Shown: positions 55,325 to 64,000, counted from the stretch's first letter. The stretch is 64,000 nucleotides of DNA from Candidatus Sphingomonas phytovorans (GCA_029202385.1 CP119314.1:1738501-1802500); one strand, 5' to 3'. The notes: a model not told the origin generated them from the letters alone. Numbers and translations are program-made.

Positions 55325-56845
55325 TCAGCCCTGGGCAGCGATCTCGTACATCAGGTCGACATAGGCCATGGTCTGCTGAGTCAGGTTGGCGACCTCGGGA
55401 TTGGTTGGCTCGATGACGAAATATTCGTCGGGCGCGTGCGCACCATTGCCGTTGCCGATGCCGAACTGCGCCGCCGGCAACCGCAGCGGATCGCCGGTGA
55501 ACACCACGCCGGGCCATGATCCGGCGCTGCGCACTGACAGGGCATAGGGAATCTGCGCTCGGGTCAGAACTGCCTTGTGCGCCTTGATCAGCCCCGATTC
55601 CTCCGGCGTCTGTGTCGGACCATAGCCGCCCGTCACATTCACCTCGATATCGGGGAAGCCCTTCTTGACCAGATGCGCCTTCAACTTGGCGACACTGTCG
55701 TCCTTCGTCATGTCGGGCACCAGCCGCAGTTCGACCTTGGCCACGGCCCGGTGCGGGAGGACGGTCTTGCCGCCTTCACCGGTATAGCCGCTGACCAGCC
55801 CCTGGATGTTGATCGTCGGCTGCGACGCGAGGCGTTCGAGCGACTGCTCCCAGGTCTCGTCGTTGATCCAGTGCTGGACCCCCATCACCTTCTTGGCATC
55901 GGCCTCGCTATTCGTGCGCGCGCTTTCAGCGATCAGCGCCTTCTGCCGGGTGCTGAGCGGTTCGACCCGATCGAGGAATCCCTCCACCGCCGGGGTATGG
56001 CCATCCGGCGCCATCAGGGTGTTGAGCGCCTGCACCAGCCGCCAGGCCGGGCTGTCCACCCGGGCGAACTGGCTCGAATGTAGGTCCTTCGCTGGCCCCC
56101 GGCCCCAGCTCGCGCTGTCCGACACGATCTCCATCTCGACCGCGCCCTTGGCGCCGAGCGAGATGGTCGCGTTACCGGCGGGCGCCTGGCCGGCCGAGGG
56201 AATGATCACACCGACGCATTTCTTCATCGTCGCCAGCACATCGGGATCACGGATCGCGGTGAGGAAATTGGGCGAGGCGATCTCCTCCTCCCCTTCAGCG
56301 ATCAGCGCGAGGTTGACCGGCAGCTTGCGGCCCGACGCCCTGAACGCGTGAAGCGCCGCGAGGAACGCGCCTTCGGGGCCCTTCTGGTTGACCGCGCCGC
56401 GGCCCATGATGACCTTGCCAACACCCGGCCGGTCGACCAGCCGCCCCTCGAGCGGCGGCACCGACCATTCGGCCGGGTCGAACTGCTTCACGTCGTACAT
56501 GAAGTAGATGCCGAGCCATTTGGGCGCGCCGACATCAAGCGTCGCGAACACGGCGGGCACGCCCCCGGTGGGCACCGTGCGTATCTTCTGGAAGCCGGCC
56601 TCCTGCGCCAGCTTCGACATATGGGCAACGCCCTCCGCCACCTTGAACCGCTCGGCCGCAATGGTCGGGTTGCGGATCCATTCCTGGATTCGGGCGACGG
56701 AGGCGTCATGCCCCTGCTCGACGGCGCGGCGAATGGCGGCCATGTCGTCAGCCCGCGCCGCCAGCGCCACACCCGGCGCCAGCGTCATCGCCCCGGCGGC
56801 GGCACCCTGCAGCAATGCGCGCCTGGTCGTCGAAAACTCGTCCAT
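55325..56845 (-). CDS. Tat-exported M20-family peptidase-like protein with altered metal site
   Basis: 506 residues. A Tat signal is at the N-terminus (TTRRALLQGAAAGAMTLAPG). The M20 dinuclear hydrolase fold is clear: YDV at 117-119, GRGAVNQKGPEGAF, EGEEEIAS with E186/E187, and the late histidine in GNGAHAPDEYF. The usual HYDV histidine is Met116, and the bridging aspartate of GRGAxDxKG is Asn153. It may bind one metal, use other ligands, or be inactive. An M20 subgroup with YFMYDV may be real rather than a decayed gene, since the frame is intact. Confidence 0.85.
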   Translation of the reverse strand: MDEFSTTRRALLQGAAAGAMTLAPGVALAARADDMAAIRRAVEQGHDASVARIQEWIRNPTIAAERFKVAEGVAHMSKLAQEAGFQKIRTVPTGGVPAVFATLDVGAPKWLGIYFMYDVKQFDPAEWSVPPLEGRLVDRPGVGKVIMGRGAVNQKGPEGAFLAALHAFRASGRKLPVNLALIAEGEEEIASPNFLTAIRDPDVLATMKKCVGVIIPSAGQAPAGNATISLGAKGAVEMEIVSDSASWGRGPAKDLHSSQFARVDSPAWRLVQALNTLMAPDGHTPAVEGFLDRVEPLSTRQKALIAESARTNSEADAKKVMGVQHWINDETWEQSLERLASQPTINIQGLVSGYTGEGGKTVLPHRAVAKVELRLVPDMTKDDSVAKLKAHLVKKGFPDIEVNVTGGYGPTQTPEESGLIKAHKAVLTRAQIPYALSVRSAGSWPGVVFTGDPLRLPAAQFGIGNGNGAHAPDEYFVIEPTNPEVANLTQQTMAYVDLMYEIAAQG

Positions 56846-56969
56846 TGATCATCCCCCGGAAAGCTGATGCCGCATCAAAGTCGGCGAAGCGCGCGAGGTC
56901 AAGCGCAGCCGCCATGTGGCGCGCAATGATTCAACGAATGGAGCCACGGAGCCCTTGTGGGCCTCACGG

Positions 56970-57569
56970 TTAGCGCGCCGAGCGCATCATCGACCAGAAG
57001 AGCGGGCCGCCCTTCGGCACGCTCCACTCGGCCGTCACCTCGAAACCAAGCCCACGGTAAAAACTCAGGTTCCGCGGCGTCGCCGTTTCCAGATAGGCCG
57101 GCAGGCCGCTGCCTGCGACCCGATCAAGCGCCGACCGGATGACGGCGCCGCCAAGTCCCCTGCCCTGCGCCGCCGGATCGCAGCCGGCGATATGGAGGTA
57201 CCAGTAATCGCCGGTCGGGAAGTGCGCGTCGATCGCGTTCGATACCGCCAGCGCGCGGCCGAGCGCGCCGCCGAAGATCAGCCACATCGGCCAGGCCTGG
57301 AGCAGCATGTCGAGAATGCTGGTGTGGTTCTGGCCCGGCCCGCGCCACAAGGCCGCCGCCTCGCCGCCCTGAGTCATCACCCGCATGCCGCGCGCATCCT
57401 CGTCGAACAGCAAGGCGAACAGGCGCGGCAGGCGCTTCGCGCGCTCCTCGGCATCGGGAAAGATGAAGCTGGTGGCCGGATCGTCGGCAAAGGCCCGGGC
57501 GAGCATTGCCCCGATGGCAATGCGATCACCGATATCGGCGAGCCGGACAGGATTCCCGAATTCAGTCAC
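56970..57569 (-). CDS. GNAT-family acetyltransferase
   Basis: 199-residue acetyl-CoA-dependent N-acetyltransferase. The acetyl-CoA loop is QGRGLGGAVIRSALD (motif A, Q/RxxGxG/A). The C-terminal part FYRGLGFEVTAEWSVP is the usual GNAT ending. The substrate is not evident. It is in the same direction as clpX but separated from it by a 157-bp gap that contains a repeat-like pair. Confidence 0.85.
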   Translation of the reverse strand: MTEFGNPVRLADIGDRIAIGAMLARAFADDPATSFIFPDAEERAKRLPRLFALLFDEDARGMRVMTQGGEAAALWRGPGQNHTSILDMLLQAWPMWLIFGGALGRALAVSNAIDAHFPTGDYWYLHIAGCDPAAQGRGLGGAVIRSALDRVAGSGLPAYLETATPRNLSFYRGLGFEVTAEWSVPKGGPLFWSMMRSAR

Positions 57570-57589
57570 GCCGCTGCGTAACTATTATA

Positions 57590-57720
57590 TCCTTCTCCCC
57601 TCGCGGGAAAAGGTGGCGCGAACCATCGGATGGGGGGAGCGAGGTCCGGAACGTCAACGAGTGCCCTCCCCACCCTTCCCATCGCTGCCCAATGCTCATC
57701 TCCCACAAGGGGAGAGGAAG
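57590..57720. repeat. Inverted-end intergenic element between GNAT gene and clpX
   Basis: CCTTCTCCCCTCGCGGG (from 57590) near one end and CACAAGGGGAGAGGAAG near the other form inverted ends. This layout resembles intergenic repeat elements common in Alphaproteobacteria. Recognised by eye; it could also act as the clpX terminator region. Confidence 0.35.
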
Positions 57721-57726
57721 ATTGGA

Positions 57727-58995
57727 TCACGCGGCGCCGGCGCCCGCCTTGTCCTTCTTGGCATAGACGCGGATCGGTTCCTTGCGGCCCTCGATTACGT
57801 CCTTGTCGATCATCACCTCGTCGACCGAATCCATGCCCGGCAAATCGAACATGGTGTCGAGCAGGATGCCTTCCAGGATCGAGCGCAAGCCGCGCGCACC
57901 GGTCTTGCGATCGATCGCCTTCTTGGCGACCGTTACCAGCGCGTCGTCGGTGAAGCCGAGCTTCACCTCCTCCATGTCGAACAGCTTCTGATACTGCTTG
58001 ACCAGGGCGTTCTTCGGCTCGGTCAGGATCGTCACCAGCGCCGGCACGTCGAGATCCTCGAGCGTGGCGATCACCGGCAGACGGCCGACGAATTCGGGGA
58101 TCAGGCCGAACTTGAGCAGATCCTCGGGCTCGACCGCCTTCAGCGTTTCGCCGGTACGGCGTTCCTCGGGCGAAGCGACATAAGCGCCGAACCCGATCGA
58201 CTTGCCCTGGAGGCGGTCGCCGATGATCTTTTCGAGGCCGCTGAACGCACCGCCGCAGATGAACAGGATGTTCGTCGTGTCGACCTGCAGGAATTCCTGC
58301 TGCGGATGTTTCCGCCCGCCCTGCGGCGGGACCGAGGCAGTGGTGCCCTCCATCAGCTTGAGCAGCGCCTGCTGAACGCCCTCGCCCGACACGTCCCGCG
58401 TGATCGAGGGATTCTCGGCCTTGCGGCTGATCTTGTCGATCTCGTCGATATAGACGATCCCGCGCTGCGCCCGCTCGACATTGTAGTCGGACGCCTGGAG
58501 CAGCTTGAGGATGATGTTCTCGACATCCTCGCCGACATAGCCCGCCTCGGTCAGCGTGGTCGCATCGGCCATGGTGAAGGGCACGTCGAGGATTCGCGCC
58601 AGCGTCTGGGCAAGCAAGGTCTTGCCGCAGCCGGTCGGCCCGACGAGCAGGATGTTCGACTTCGCAAGCTCGACGTCCGCGCCCTTCTGGCCGTGGTTGA
58701 GGCGCTTGTAGTGATTGTGCACGGCAACCGAGAGGACCCGCTTGGCGCGCTTCTGCCCGATGACATAGTCGTCGAGCACGTCGCAGATCTCCTGCGGCGT
58801 GGGCACGCCCCCGTCCTTCTTCGAGACGAGCGCTGATTTGGTCTCCTCGCGGATGATGTCATTGCAGAGCTCGACGCATTCATCGCAGATGAAAACGGTC
58901 GGCCCGGCGATGAGCTTCCGCACCTCGTGCTGCGACTTGCCGCAGAACGAGCAATAGAGCGTGCTCTTCGAGTCGCCGCCGCTGAGCTTCGTCAT
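57727..58995 (-). CDS. clpX: ATP-dependent Clp protease ATPase subunit ClpX
   Basis: 422 residues. The N-terminal C4 zinc domain has [10 protein letters not shown] and ICDECVELC. Walker A is [11 protein letters not shown], Walker B is [13 protein letters not shown], the pore loop is GYVGED, and the IGF-like ClpP-binding loop is around IGFGAYV. It unfolds tagged substrates and feeds them to ClpP, encoded just upstream. A ribosome site AAGGATGG precedes the ATG. Confidence 0.97.
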   Translation of the reverse strand: MTKLSGGDSKSTLYCSFCGKSQHEVRKLIAGPTVFICDECVELCNDIIREETKSALVSKKDGGVPTPQEICDVLDDYVIGQKRAKRVLSVAVHNHYKRLNHGQKGADVELAKSNILLVGPTGCGKTLLAQTLARILDVPFTMADATTLTEAGYVGEDVENIILKLLQASDYNVERAQRGIVYIDEIDKISRKAENPSITRDVSGEGVQQALLKLMEGTTASVPPQGGRKHPQQEFLQVDTTNILFICGGAFSGLEKIIGDRLQGKSIGFGAYVASPEERRTGETLKAVEPEDLLKFGLIPEFVGRLPVIATLEDLDVPALVTILTEPKNALVKQYQKLFDMEEVKLGFTDDALVTVAKKAIDRKTGARGLRSILEGILLDTMFDLPGMDSVDEVMIDKDVIEGRKEPIRVYAKKDKAGAGAA

Positions 58996-59111
58996 TCAAT
59001 CCATCCTTCGCGCGGTACATAGCGCGTTCGTGCGGGGAGACCATGTTAGACCGGTCCCCTTATCTTCTACAATCACTATATCGCCCCGGAGTTAAGGCGA
59101 CGGAAATCAGA

Positions 59112-59813
59112 TCAGGACGCCGGCAGGACCGGAGTAGCCGATTCGTCGGCGATCGCCGGACGCTTGTCGAACACCTCGTCGATCAGGCCGAATTCCTTGG
59201 CTTCATCGGCCGACAGGAACTTGTCGCGATCCATCGCATGCTCGATCTCGCCGATCGGCTTGCCGGTGTACTGAGCGTAGAGCTCGTTCATCCGGTGCCG
59301 GATACGCAGGATCTCGCGCGCCTGGATCTCGATGTCGCTTGCCATGCCCTGCGCGCCGCCGGACGGCTGGTGGATCATGATCCGCGCATTGGTCAGCGCC
59401 ACGCGCATGCCGGGCTCGCCCGCCGCGAGCAGGAAGCTGCCCATCGAGGCGGCCTGGCCCATGCAGACCGTGCCCACGCGCGGACGGATATATTGCATGG
59501 TGTCATGGATCGCCATGCCCGCCGTGACGACGCCGCCCGGCGAGTTGATGTACATGAAGATGTCCTTCTTGGGGTTCTCTGACTCCAGAAAGAGCAGTTG
59601 GGCGCTGATGACCGATGCCATATGGTCCTCGACCCCGCCGGTGACGAAGATGATGCGCTCGCGCAGCAGGCGCGAATAGATGTCGAAACTGCGCTCGCCG
59701 CGATTGGACTGCTCGATCACGATCGGAACGAGGCCACCCTGCGGCGCCTGCGCGGTGAAACCATTGGAAGTGAGCGGACGCATGAAGTCGCCGGTCTCGA
59801 ACGGGTTATGCAT
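59112..59813 (-). CDS. clpP: ATP-dependent Clp protease proteolytic subunit ClpP
   Basis: 233-residue serine protease. The nucleophile is in [14 protein letters not shown], the catalytic His in IMIHQPSGG, and the third member is the later aspartate. An N-terminal extension of about 25 residues before the core ([14 protein letters not shown]) is normal for Alphaproteobacteria. It forms the tetradecameric chamber fed by ClpX. A candidate RpoH promoter lies 40-65 bp upstream. Confidence 0.97.
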   Translation of the reverse strand: MHNPFETGDFMRPLTSNGFTAQAPQGGLVPIVIEQSNRGERSFDIYSRLLRERIIFVTGGVEDHMASVISAQLLFLESENPKKDIFMYINSPGGVVTAGMAIHDTMQYIRPRVGTVCMGQAASMGSFLLAAGEPGMRVALTNARIMIHQPSGGAQGMASDIEIQAREILRIRHRMNELYAQYTGKPIGEIEHAMDRDKFLSADEAKEFGLIDEVFDKRPAIADESATPVLPAS

Positions 59814-59850
59814 AGTGTACCTTTGAATCCTTATGCCCCAGTAGATGCCT

Positions 59851-59879
59851 TACATCGGCGCTGGCGGAAACGAGTTCAA
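59851..59879 (-). promoter_or_regulatory. Candidate clpP promoter (RpoH-like)
   Basis: Minus strand TTGAAC (59874-59879), about 15 bp, then CCGATGTA (59851-59858). The pattern resembles the heat-shock form CTTGAA...CCATNTA with mismatches. Confidence 0.35.
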
Positions 59880-59890
59880 CCCCCGTGCCG

Positions 59891-60829
59891 TCAGGCTCGC
59901 CGATCCTCCCCACCCGGCGCGCGATGCGCCAGATAGGCCAGACGCCGCACCTCGCGCCGCCCGCGCACCACCGTATCGAGGATAAGTCCGGCGAACAGGT
60001 TGAGCGAGGCGAGAATCATCAGCCCCGTCACCAGCACCGCGGTGGGGAAACGCGGCACCAGGCGGGTGTGCATATAGGTGATGATCAGCGGCACCGCGAG
60101 AATCACCGCGATGCCGGCCAGCGCCGCGCCGATGCTGCCGAAGAACAGCACGGGCCGCTCGATCCGGTAGAGCTGGAGGATCGTGCGCAGGATACGGAAA
60201 CCGTCGCTGTACGTGCTCAGCTTCGATTCGGAGCCCTCGGGCCGGGCGAAATAGGGCGTCTCGATCTCAGCGACCGGCATCTTCAGTTCTAGCGCATGGA
60301 CGCTGATCTCGGTCTCGATCTCGAAACCTGACGACAGCACCGGGAAGCTCTTTACGAATCGGCGGGAAAAGACACGGTAGCCGGACAGGATATCGGTGAA
60401 GCTGCGCCCGAACAGCCGCGCGAGCATGCCCGTCAGCAGCGCGTTGCCCATCTTGTGCCCGCGTCGGTACGCCGCATCCGCCTGGGTGACTCGAGCGCCC
60501 ACGACCATGTCGAGTTGCTCGTCGAGCACCCGCGCAACCAGCGCCGGGGCCGAAGCCGAGTCATAGGTCGCATCGCCATCCGCCATGACATAGATATCGG
60601 CATCGACGTCGGCGAACATGCGGCGGACGACATTGCCCTTGCCCTGGATACGCTCGGTCCGGACGATCGCCCCGGCGGCACGCGCGACCTCGACCGTGCG
60701 GTCGCGACTGTTGTTGTCGTAAACATAGATGGTTGCGTCCGGCAGCGCGGCACGGAACCCCGCCACCGTCTGCGCGATGGCGGCTTCTTCATTGTAACAG
60801 GGCAGCAGGACAGCAATGCTCGACGTCAT
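59891..60829 (-). CDS. Membrane-anchored family 2 glycosyltransferase (dolichyl-phosphate-mannose synthase-like)
   Basis: 312 residues. The GT-A catalytic domain starts MTSSIAVLLPCYNEEAAIAQT, with metal-binding DGDATYDSAS and the acceptor region GSESKLSTYSDG. Two C-terminal membrane helices (IGAALAGIAVILAVPLII and VLVTGLMILASLNLFAGLIL) follow. Such enzymes transfer a sugar from NDP-sugar to polyprenyl phosphate. It sits between the Clp genes and a DUF4328 gene, with no other cell-envelope genes in view. Confidence 0.85.
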   Translation of the reverse strand: MTSSIAVLLPCYNEEAAIAQTVAGFRAALPDATIYVYDNNSRDRTVEVARAAGAIVRTERIQGKGNVVRRMFADVDADIYVMADGDATYDSASAPALVARVLDEQLDMVVGARVTQADAAYRRGHKMGNALLTGMLARLFGRSFTDILSGYRVFSRRFVKSFPVLSSGFEIETEISVHALELKMPVAEIETPYFARPEGSESKLSTYSDGFRILRTILQLYRIERPVLFFGSIGAALAGIAVILAVPLIITYMHTRLVPRFPTAVLVTGLMILASLNLFAGLILDTVVRGRREVRRLAYLAHRAPGGEDRRA

Positions 60830-60933
60830 ACTCCCGCCATAGGGGTGAATTCGCCCGGGTTCGACCCTTTTTGTGGTTTGACGGTTTCCGTCGGACGCGG
60901 GATGGTCTGCACCGGGGAATAGGGGGAATATCG

Positions 60934-61518
60934 ATGGAAATTCGGGACCTGCGGCCGCTGACGGCCATTCTGACTGTGATGATCGTGGTCGACGCGTTGT
61001 GGAACCCGGCGATCCTGATTGGCGCGAAGATGACACCGGAGCTCTTCCAGCAATTCGTTACACCGATCGCCACCGGGGTGGATATCGCCGCGTTTCTGTT
61101 CAAGATCGTGACAATGATCGTGTTCTGCCGCTTGATCCTTGTGGCCGGCAACAATCTCATCGCGGCCGGCTTCGAGGATCTCGAATTCACACCATGGTCA
61201 CGAATCTGGTGGTTCGTGGTGCCGGTCGCGTGCCTGTTCAAGCCGTTTCAGGGAATGCGCGAGTTGTGGAATGTGAGCCGCGGCGTCTATCCCTACGACA
61301 CGAACGACAGCCTGGTCGCGATATGGTGGGCTTTGTGGCTGCTCGCCGGTGTGGTTGCCTGGGTCGCGAATGCAGTGACCGGCCCCGGCACATTGGGGCT
61401 ATGGACAGACAGCGTCGTCAACATCGTGCTGGCGCCTGTGGCGATTATGCTGATTCGCGGAATTGCCCTGGGGCAGACCAAGCTCGACGGATCGAATCTG
61501 AACGAAGTCTTCGCCTGA
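60934..61518 (+). CDS. DUF4328-domain membrane protein
   Basis: 194 residues with about five membrane helices. The conserved core W-x-V-P (RIWWFVVPVACLFKPFQGMRE) and WWALWLL match the DUF4328 family, whose function is unknown. AGGGGG is seven bases upstream of the ATG. It is divergent from the glycosyltransferase and convergent with trigger factor. Confidence 0.8.
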   Translation: MEIRDLRPLTAILTVMIVVDALWNPAILIGAKMTPELFQQFVTPIATGVDIAAFLFKIVTMIVFCRLILVAGNNLIAAGFEDLEFTPWSRIWWFVVPVACLFKPFQGMRELWNVSRGVYPYDTNDSLVAIWWALWLLAGVVAWVANAVTGPGTLGLWTDSVVNIVLAPVAIMLIRGIALGQTKLDGSNLNEVFA

Positions 61519-61538
61519 TCAAAGAGCGCGTCGCACGG

Positions 61539-61570
61539 GGACGTCACTGCCGGTCGGCAGCGACGTCCTT
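61539..61570. terminator. Terminator between the DUF4328 gene and tig
   Basis: Stem GGACGTC/GACGTCC with an inner CTGCC/GGCAG stem and a GGTC loop, ending in TT. It lies between convergent genes, 20 bp past one stop and 9 bp past the other. Confidence 0.65.
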
Positions 61571-61578
61571 GAACGAGT

Positions 61579-63216
61579 TCAGTCCTTCTTCGCGGGAGCT
61601 TTCTTCGCCGCCGGCTTCTTGGCAGGCGCGGCTTCCTCGGCCGGCGCTTCCTCAGCGTCAGCCGCAGGCTTGGCCGCCTTCTTGGCAGCAGGCTTCTTCA
61701 CCGGTTCTTCAGCCGTTTCCGCAGCAGGCTCAGCCTTCTTGGCAGCCGCCTTCTTCGCCGGCTTCGCTTCCTCGGCGGAAGCATCTTCTGCGGGCTCCGC
61801 CTTCTTGGCGGCGGCTTTCTTCTTCGGCTTGTGGTCATGATCATGGTCGTGGTCATGATCGTGATGATGCGTGCCGCTGGCGAAACCGTCCTCGGATTCG
61901 ATCGCTTCTTCAAGCGCCTCGCGGGTCACTTCGCGATCGCTGATGTCGGCCTTTTCGAACAGCCAGTCGACCACCTTGTCCTCATAGAGCGGTGCGCGCA
62001 GCTGGGCTGCGGCCATCGGCTCGGAGCGGACATATTCGATGAAGCGGGTGCGATCCTCGGGGCCGTATTGCGACGCGGCCTGCGCGATCAGGCGGTTCAT
62101 TTCCTGCTGGCTGACCTCGACGCCATTGGCCTGGCCGATCTCCGACAGGAGCAGACCCAGGCGCACGCGCCGCTCGGCGATCGCCTGATAATCGGCGCGC
62201 TCCGCTTCCATCTCGGCGATGGCTGCCTCGGGATCGGCTTCGTGAGTCGCCTCATGCTCGAGCTGCTGCCAGATCTGGGCGAACTCGGCCTCGACCATCG
62301 ACGGCGGGACCGGGAAATCATGGCCCTCGGCGAGCTGGTCGAGCAGCTTACGCTTCATGTGGGTACGGGTGAGCTGGTTCAGTTCCTGCTCGATCTGGCC
62401 CTTGAGCAGTTCCTTGAGCTGATCCAGGTCCTTGAGACCGAGCGACACCGCCAGTTCGTCGTCGATCTTCGTCTCGCCCGCGGTCTTCACTGCCTTGATC
62501 GTCAGATCGAAGGTCGCGGCCTTGTCGGCCAGATCCTTGGCCTGATAGTCAGCCGGGAAGGTCACTTCGATCTGACGCTCGTCACCGGTCTTCACGCCGA
62601 CGACCTGGTCCTCGAAGCCCGGGATCAGCCGGCCCGAACCCAGTTCGACCGACATGTCGGTGCCGGTGCCGCCGTCGAACGCCACGCCGTCGACCTTGCC
62701 GACAAAGTCCATGACGACGAGGTCGCCCGTCTTTGCCTTGTAAGTCGCTTTGGCATCGTCCCAGCGCTTCTGCTGGTCAGCGAACTTCTGGAGCTGCTCC
62801 TGGAGGGCGGCGTCATCGGCCGGCACGGTCAGCCGCTCGAGCTTCAGATGCTCGATCGACGGGGTCGGCACATCGGGGAGCACTTCCAGCTCGACCTTGA
62901 CCTCGGCATCCTGGCCAAGCTCATAGCCCTCGTCGAGGCTGACCGAAGGCTGGATCGCCGGGCGCAGCTTCTGCTCGGCGAGGAGCGTCTGCACGCCTTC
63001 CTGGATCGAGCTGTTGAGCGCATCCTGCATCAGCGCGGGGCCGTGCATCTTGCGGACCAGGTTGGCGGGCACCTTGCCGGGGCGGAAGCCGGGCATGCGC
63101 ACCTGCGGCGCGACGCGCTTCAGCTCGGCATCGACCTTCGAATCGATGTCCTTCGCCGTGATCTTCAGCGTGTAGGCGCGCTTCAGGCCCTCGTTCAACG
63201 TCTCGACAGTCTGCAT
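61579..63216 (-). CDS. tig: Trigger factor with long His-Asp and Lys/Ala tail
   Basis: 545 residues against about 430-480 for most trigger factors. The ribosome-binding N-domain has GFRPGKVPANLVRKM. The FKBP-like PPIase domain is around residues 150-240 (TGDLVVMDFVGKVDG). The C-domain runs to about 440. From about residue 442 there is an added tail: HHHDHDHDHDHDH, then about 80 residues of Lys/Ala/Glu repeats such as KKAAAKKAEPAE. The histidine run could bind metal, and the tail resembles histone-H1-like tails. It is the ribosome-associated folding chaperone near clpP/clpX. Confidence 0.96.
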   Translation of the reverse strand: MQTVETLNEGLKRAYTLKITAKDIDSKVDAELKRVAPQVRMPGFRPGKVPANLVRKMHGPALMQDALNSSIQEGVQTLLAEQKLRPAIQPSVSLDEGYELGQDAEVKVELEVLPDVPTPSIEHLKLERLTVPADDAALQEQLQKFADQQKRWDDAKATYKAKTGDLVVMDFVGKVDGVAFDGGTGTDMSVELGSGRLIPGFEDQVVGVKTGDERQIEVTFPADYQAKDLADKAATFDLTIKAVKTAGETKIDDELAVSLGLKDLDQLKELLKGQIEQELNQLTRTHMKRKLLDQLAEGHDFPVPPSMVEAEFAQIWQQLEHEATHEADPEAAIAEMEAERADYQAIAERRVRLGLLLSEIGQANGVEVSQQEMNRLIAQAASQYGPEDRTRFIEYVRSEPMAAAQLRAPLYEDKVVDWLFEKADISDREVTREALEEAIESEDGFASGTHHHDHDHDHDHDHKPKKKAAAKKAEPAEDASAEEAKPAKKAAAKKAEPAAETAEEPVKKPAAKKAAKPAADAEEAPAEEAAPAKKPAAKKAPAKKD

Positions 63217-63294
63217 TTCAACACTTGCCTTTTTTAGCTCTGGGCCTTTTCAGGGAATCACTGTTGCGGCACCCCTCGCCCAGCGCGACGAGAC

Positions 63295-63379
63295 TGGTGC
63301 GGGCGAAGGGACTCGAACCCCCACATCTTGCGATACCTGGACCTAAACCAGGCGCGTCTACCAGTTCCGCCACGCCCGC
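63295..63379 (-). tRNA. tRNA-Leu (TAG)
   Basis: Minus-strand class II tRNA. The acceptor GCGGGCG pairs with CGCCCGC. The anticodon arm CCTGG/CCAGG encloses TTTAGGT (anticodon TAG). It has a long variable arm, T-arm GGGTTCGAGTCCC, and an encoded CCA. Confidence 0.96.
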
Positions 63380-63474
63380 ATGGGACACCTTCGGTCGGCG
63401 GGGTCTATAGCAACTCGCACGGGCGTAGCAACCCGGCGCGATGCAAGTGCGTTACATGGCGGAGGAGAAAGCCG

Positions 63475-63660
63475 ATGGCCACCACGCCGCCGCCCGAATT
63501 GCCGCCCGAACCGAGCACGCCGGCGCAGCCCGCCGCGCCCCCGCCGGAAGTGTCGCCCGTCGCCCCCGATATCGATGTACCCGCGCCACAACCGGGCGGC
63601 GATCCGGCGCCACCCGCCCCTGCCCCCGGCCAGCCGGTCGGTGAGGTGAATTTTCACTGA
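63475..63660 (+). CDS. Small proline-rich hypothetical protein
   Basis: 61 residues, about one third proline, composed of PPPE/PAPP-type repeats and ending PGQPVGEVNFH. There is no signal peptide, membrane helix or known domain. The strong site GGAGGAGAA upstream of ATG 63475 supports translation. Nothing can be said of function. Confidence 0.55.
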   Translation: MATTPPPELPPEPSTPAQPAAPPPEVSPVAPDIDVPAPQPGGDPAPPAPAPGQPVGEVNFH

Positions 63661-63671
63661 AAAGGAAAGCT

Positions 63672-63776
63672 ATGATCGATCGCGATCCCAGTTGCCTGGC
63701 TCAGTTTGCCTGGCTTGGATTGTGCCAATCGCAGCGATTCCGAAGGAATCATCGAGGCCAGCAAGGAACGCGATAA
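63672..63776 (+). CDS. Possible 34-residue peptide or start of a frameshifted gene
   Basis: AAGGAAAG stands a few bases before ATG 63672, but the frame ends after 34 codons (begins MIDRDPSCLAQF). A neighbouring frame continues with protein-like, charged sequence (SEGIIEASKERDKAQRR) to about 63891. It could be one gene with a single-base shift, two tiny genes, or chance. The rest of 63661-63958 holds nothing else I recognise. Confidence 0.25.
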   Translation: MIDRDPSCLAQFAWLGLCQSQRFRRNHRGQQGTR

Positions 63777-63920
63777 AGCCCAGCGAAGGCGCGACACGCC
63801 CGACGCGGATAGCTACATATCCGCCGGATATCCGCCGGCGGCCGGTCAGTATCGACTGCACGGGCAGCGTGATCGGTACCGAGGACGGTGATGCGCAATA
63901 ATCGTACGGGTAAATCGGGT

Positions 63921-63949
63921 GACCCGCGGTTGCGTTGCAACCGCGGGTC
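63921..63949. terminator. Hairpin after the truncated minus-strand gene
   Basis: Perfect 13-bp stem GACCCGCGGTTGC/GCAACCGCGGGTC with loop GTT. It lies 9 bp past a minus-strand stop; the U run on that strand is weak, while TTT follows on the plus strand. Confidence 0.7.
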
Positions 63950-63958
63950 TTTGCCCAC

Positions 63959-64000
63959 TTATTTGGCCGCAGTCGCCTTTTCGGACTTCTCGGCGACATC
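63959..64000 (-). CDS. C-terminal end of an unidentified gene cut by the window edge
   Basis: The last 13 codons and TAA of a minus-strand frame are visible (ending DVAEKSEKATAAK). The strong hairpin just downstream supports a real gene end. Too short to identify. Confidence 0.45.
   Translation of the reverse strand, partial: DVAEKSEKATAAK

Overview
The window is a GC-rich chromosomal stretch that looks like a sphingomonad (Sphingomonas or a close relative; Alphaproteobacteria). Pointers are a ccmCDEFGHI cytochrome c maturation operon, a 12-gene gspC-N type II secretion operon, three TonB-dependent receptors, several Tat-type signal peptides, the lon/hupB and tig/clpP/clpX neighbourhoods, and two copies of a dispersed intergenic repeat that resembles ones I associate with this family. 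There is no rRNA, integrase, transposase or CRISPR array. It reads as ordinary core chromosome with a few accessory islands of outer-membrane uptake genes. The genus was not tested by any search.

Layout. 1-0.63 kb: 3' end of alanine dehydrogenase. 0.69-5.5 kb (minus): ccmC-D-E-F-G-H-I, translationally coupled. 5.7-7.3 kb: divergent flavin monooxygenase and MarR regulator sharing a two-palindrome operator. 7.5-9.7 kb: Tat-exported amidohydrolase, leucine dehydrogenase-type enzyme and tRNA-His. 9.8-21.1 kb (minus): gspC-D-E-F-G-H-I-J-K-L-M-N, almost every junction an overlapping stop/start. 21.2-25.7 kb: prolyl-hydroxylase-like dioxygenase, TonB receptor and exported PLP enzyme. 25.9-30.4 kb (minus): lipoprotein followed by TonB receptor, preceded by a good Pho-box array. 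30.6-33.7 kb (minus): tRNA-Val, hupB, lon. 33.7-42.9 kb (plus): exported hypothetical, M1 peptidase, isoprenylcysteine methyltransferase-like protein, phytanoyl-CoA dioxygenase-like protein, mercuric-reductase-like flavoprotein, EF-G paralogue, NCS1 permease. 43.3-49.1 kb: third TonB receptor with serine hydrolase, an SRPBCC/ArsR operon with its own operators, and a lipocalin-like protein. 49.3-55.2 kb: 1,973-residue autotransporter. 55.3-63.4 kb: M20-like peptidase, GNAT, clpX, clpP, glycosyltransferase, DUF4328-like protein, trigger factor, tRNA-Leu. The right edge cuts a minus-strand gene.

How it may work together. The best candidate for a coordinated system is the T2SS operon near a surface lipoprotein/TonB-receptor operon that carries an upstream PhoB-type array. 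This resembles the Caulobacter arrangement in which ElpS, a phosphate-starvation lipoprotein, lies next to a 12-gene T2SS cluster and is released in a T2SS-dependent way. A second notable observation is an in-frame 33-bp palindromic unit, tandemly duplicated in the leader peptides of the pseudopilins GspG and GspH, with a single related copy in GspJ. The lon and clpP upstream regions both carry RpoH-like promoter candidates, consistent with a heat-shock-linked proteostasis set (lon, hupB, tig, clpP, clpX).
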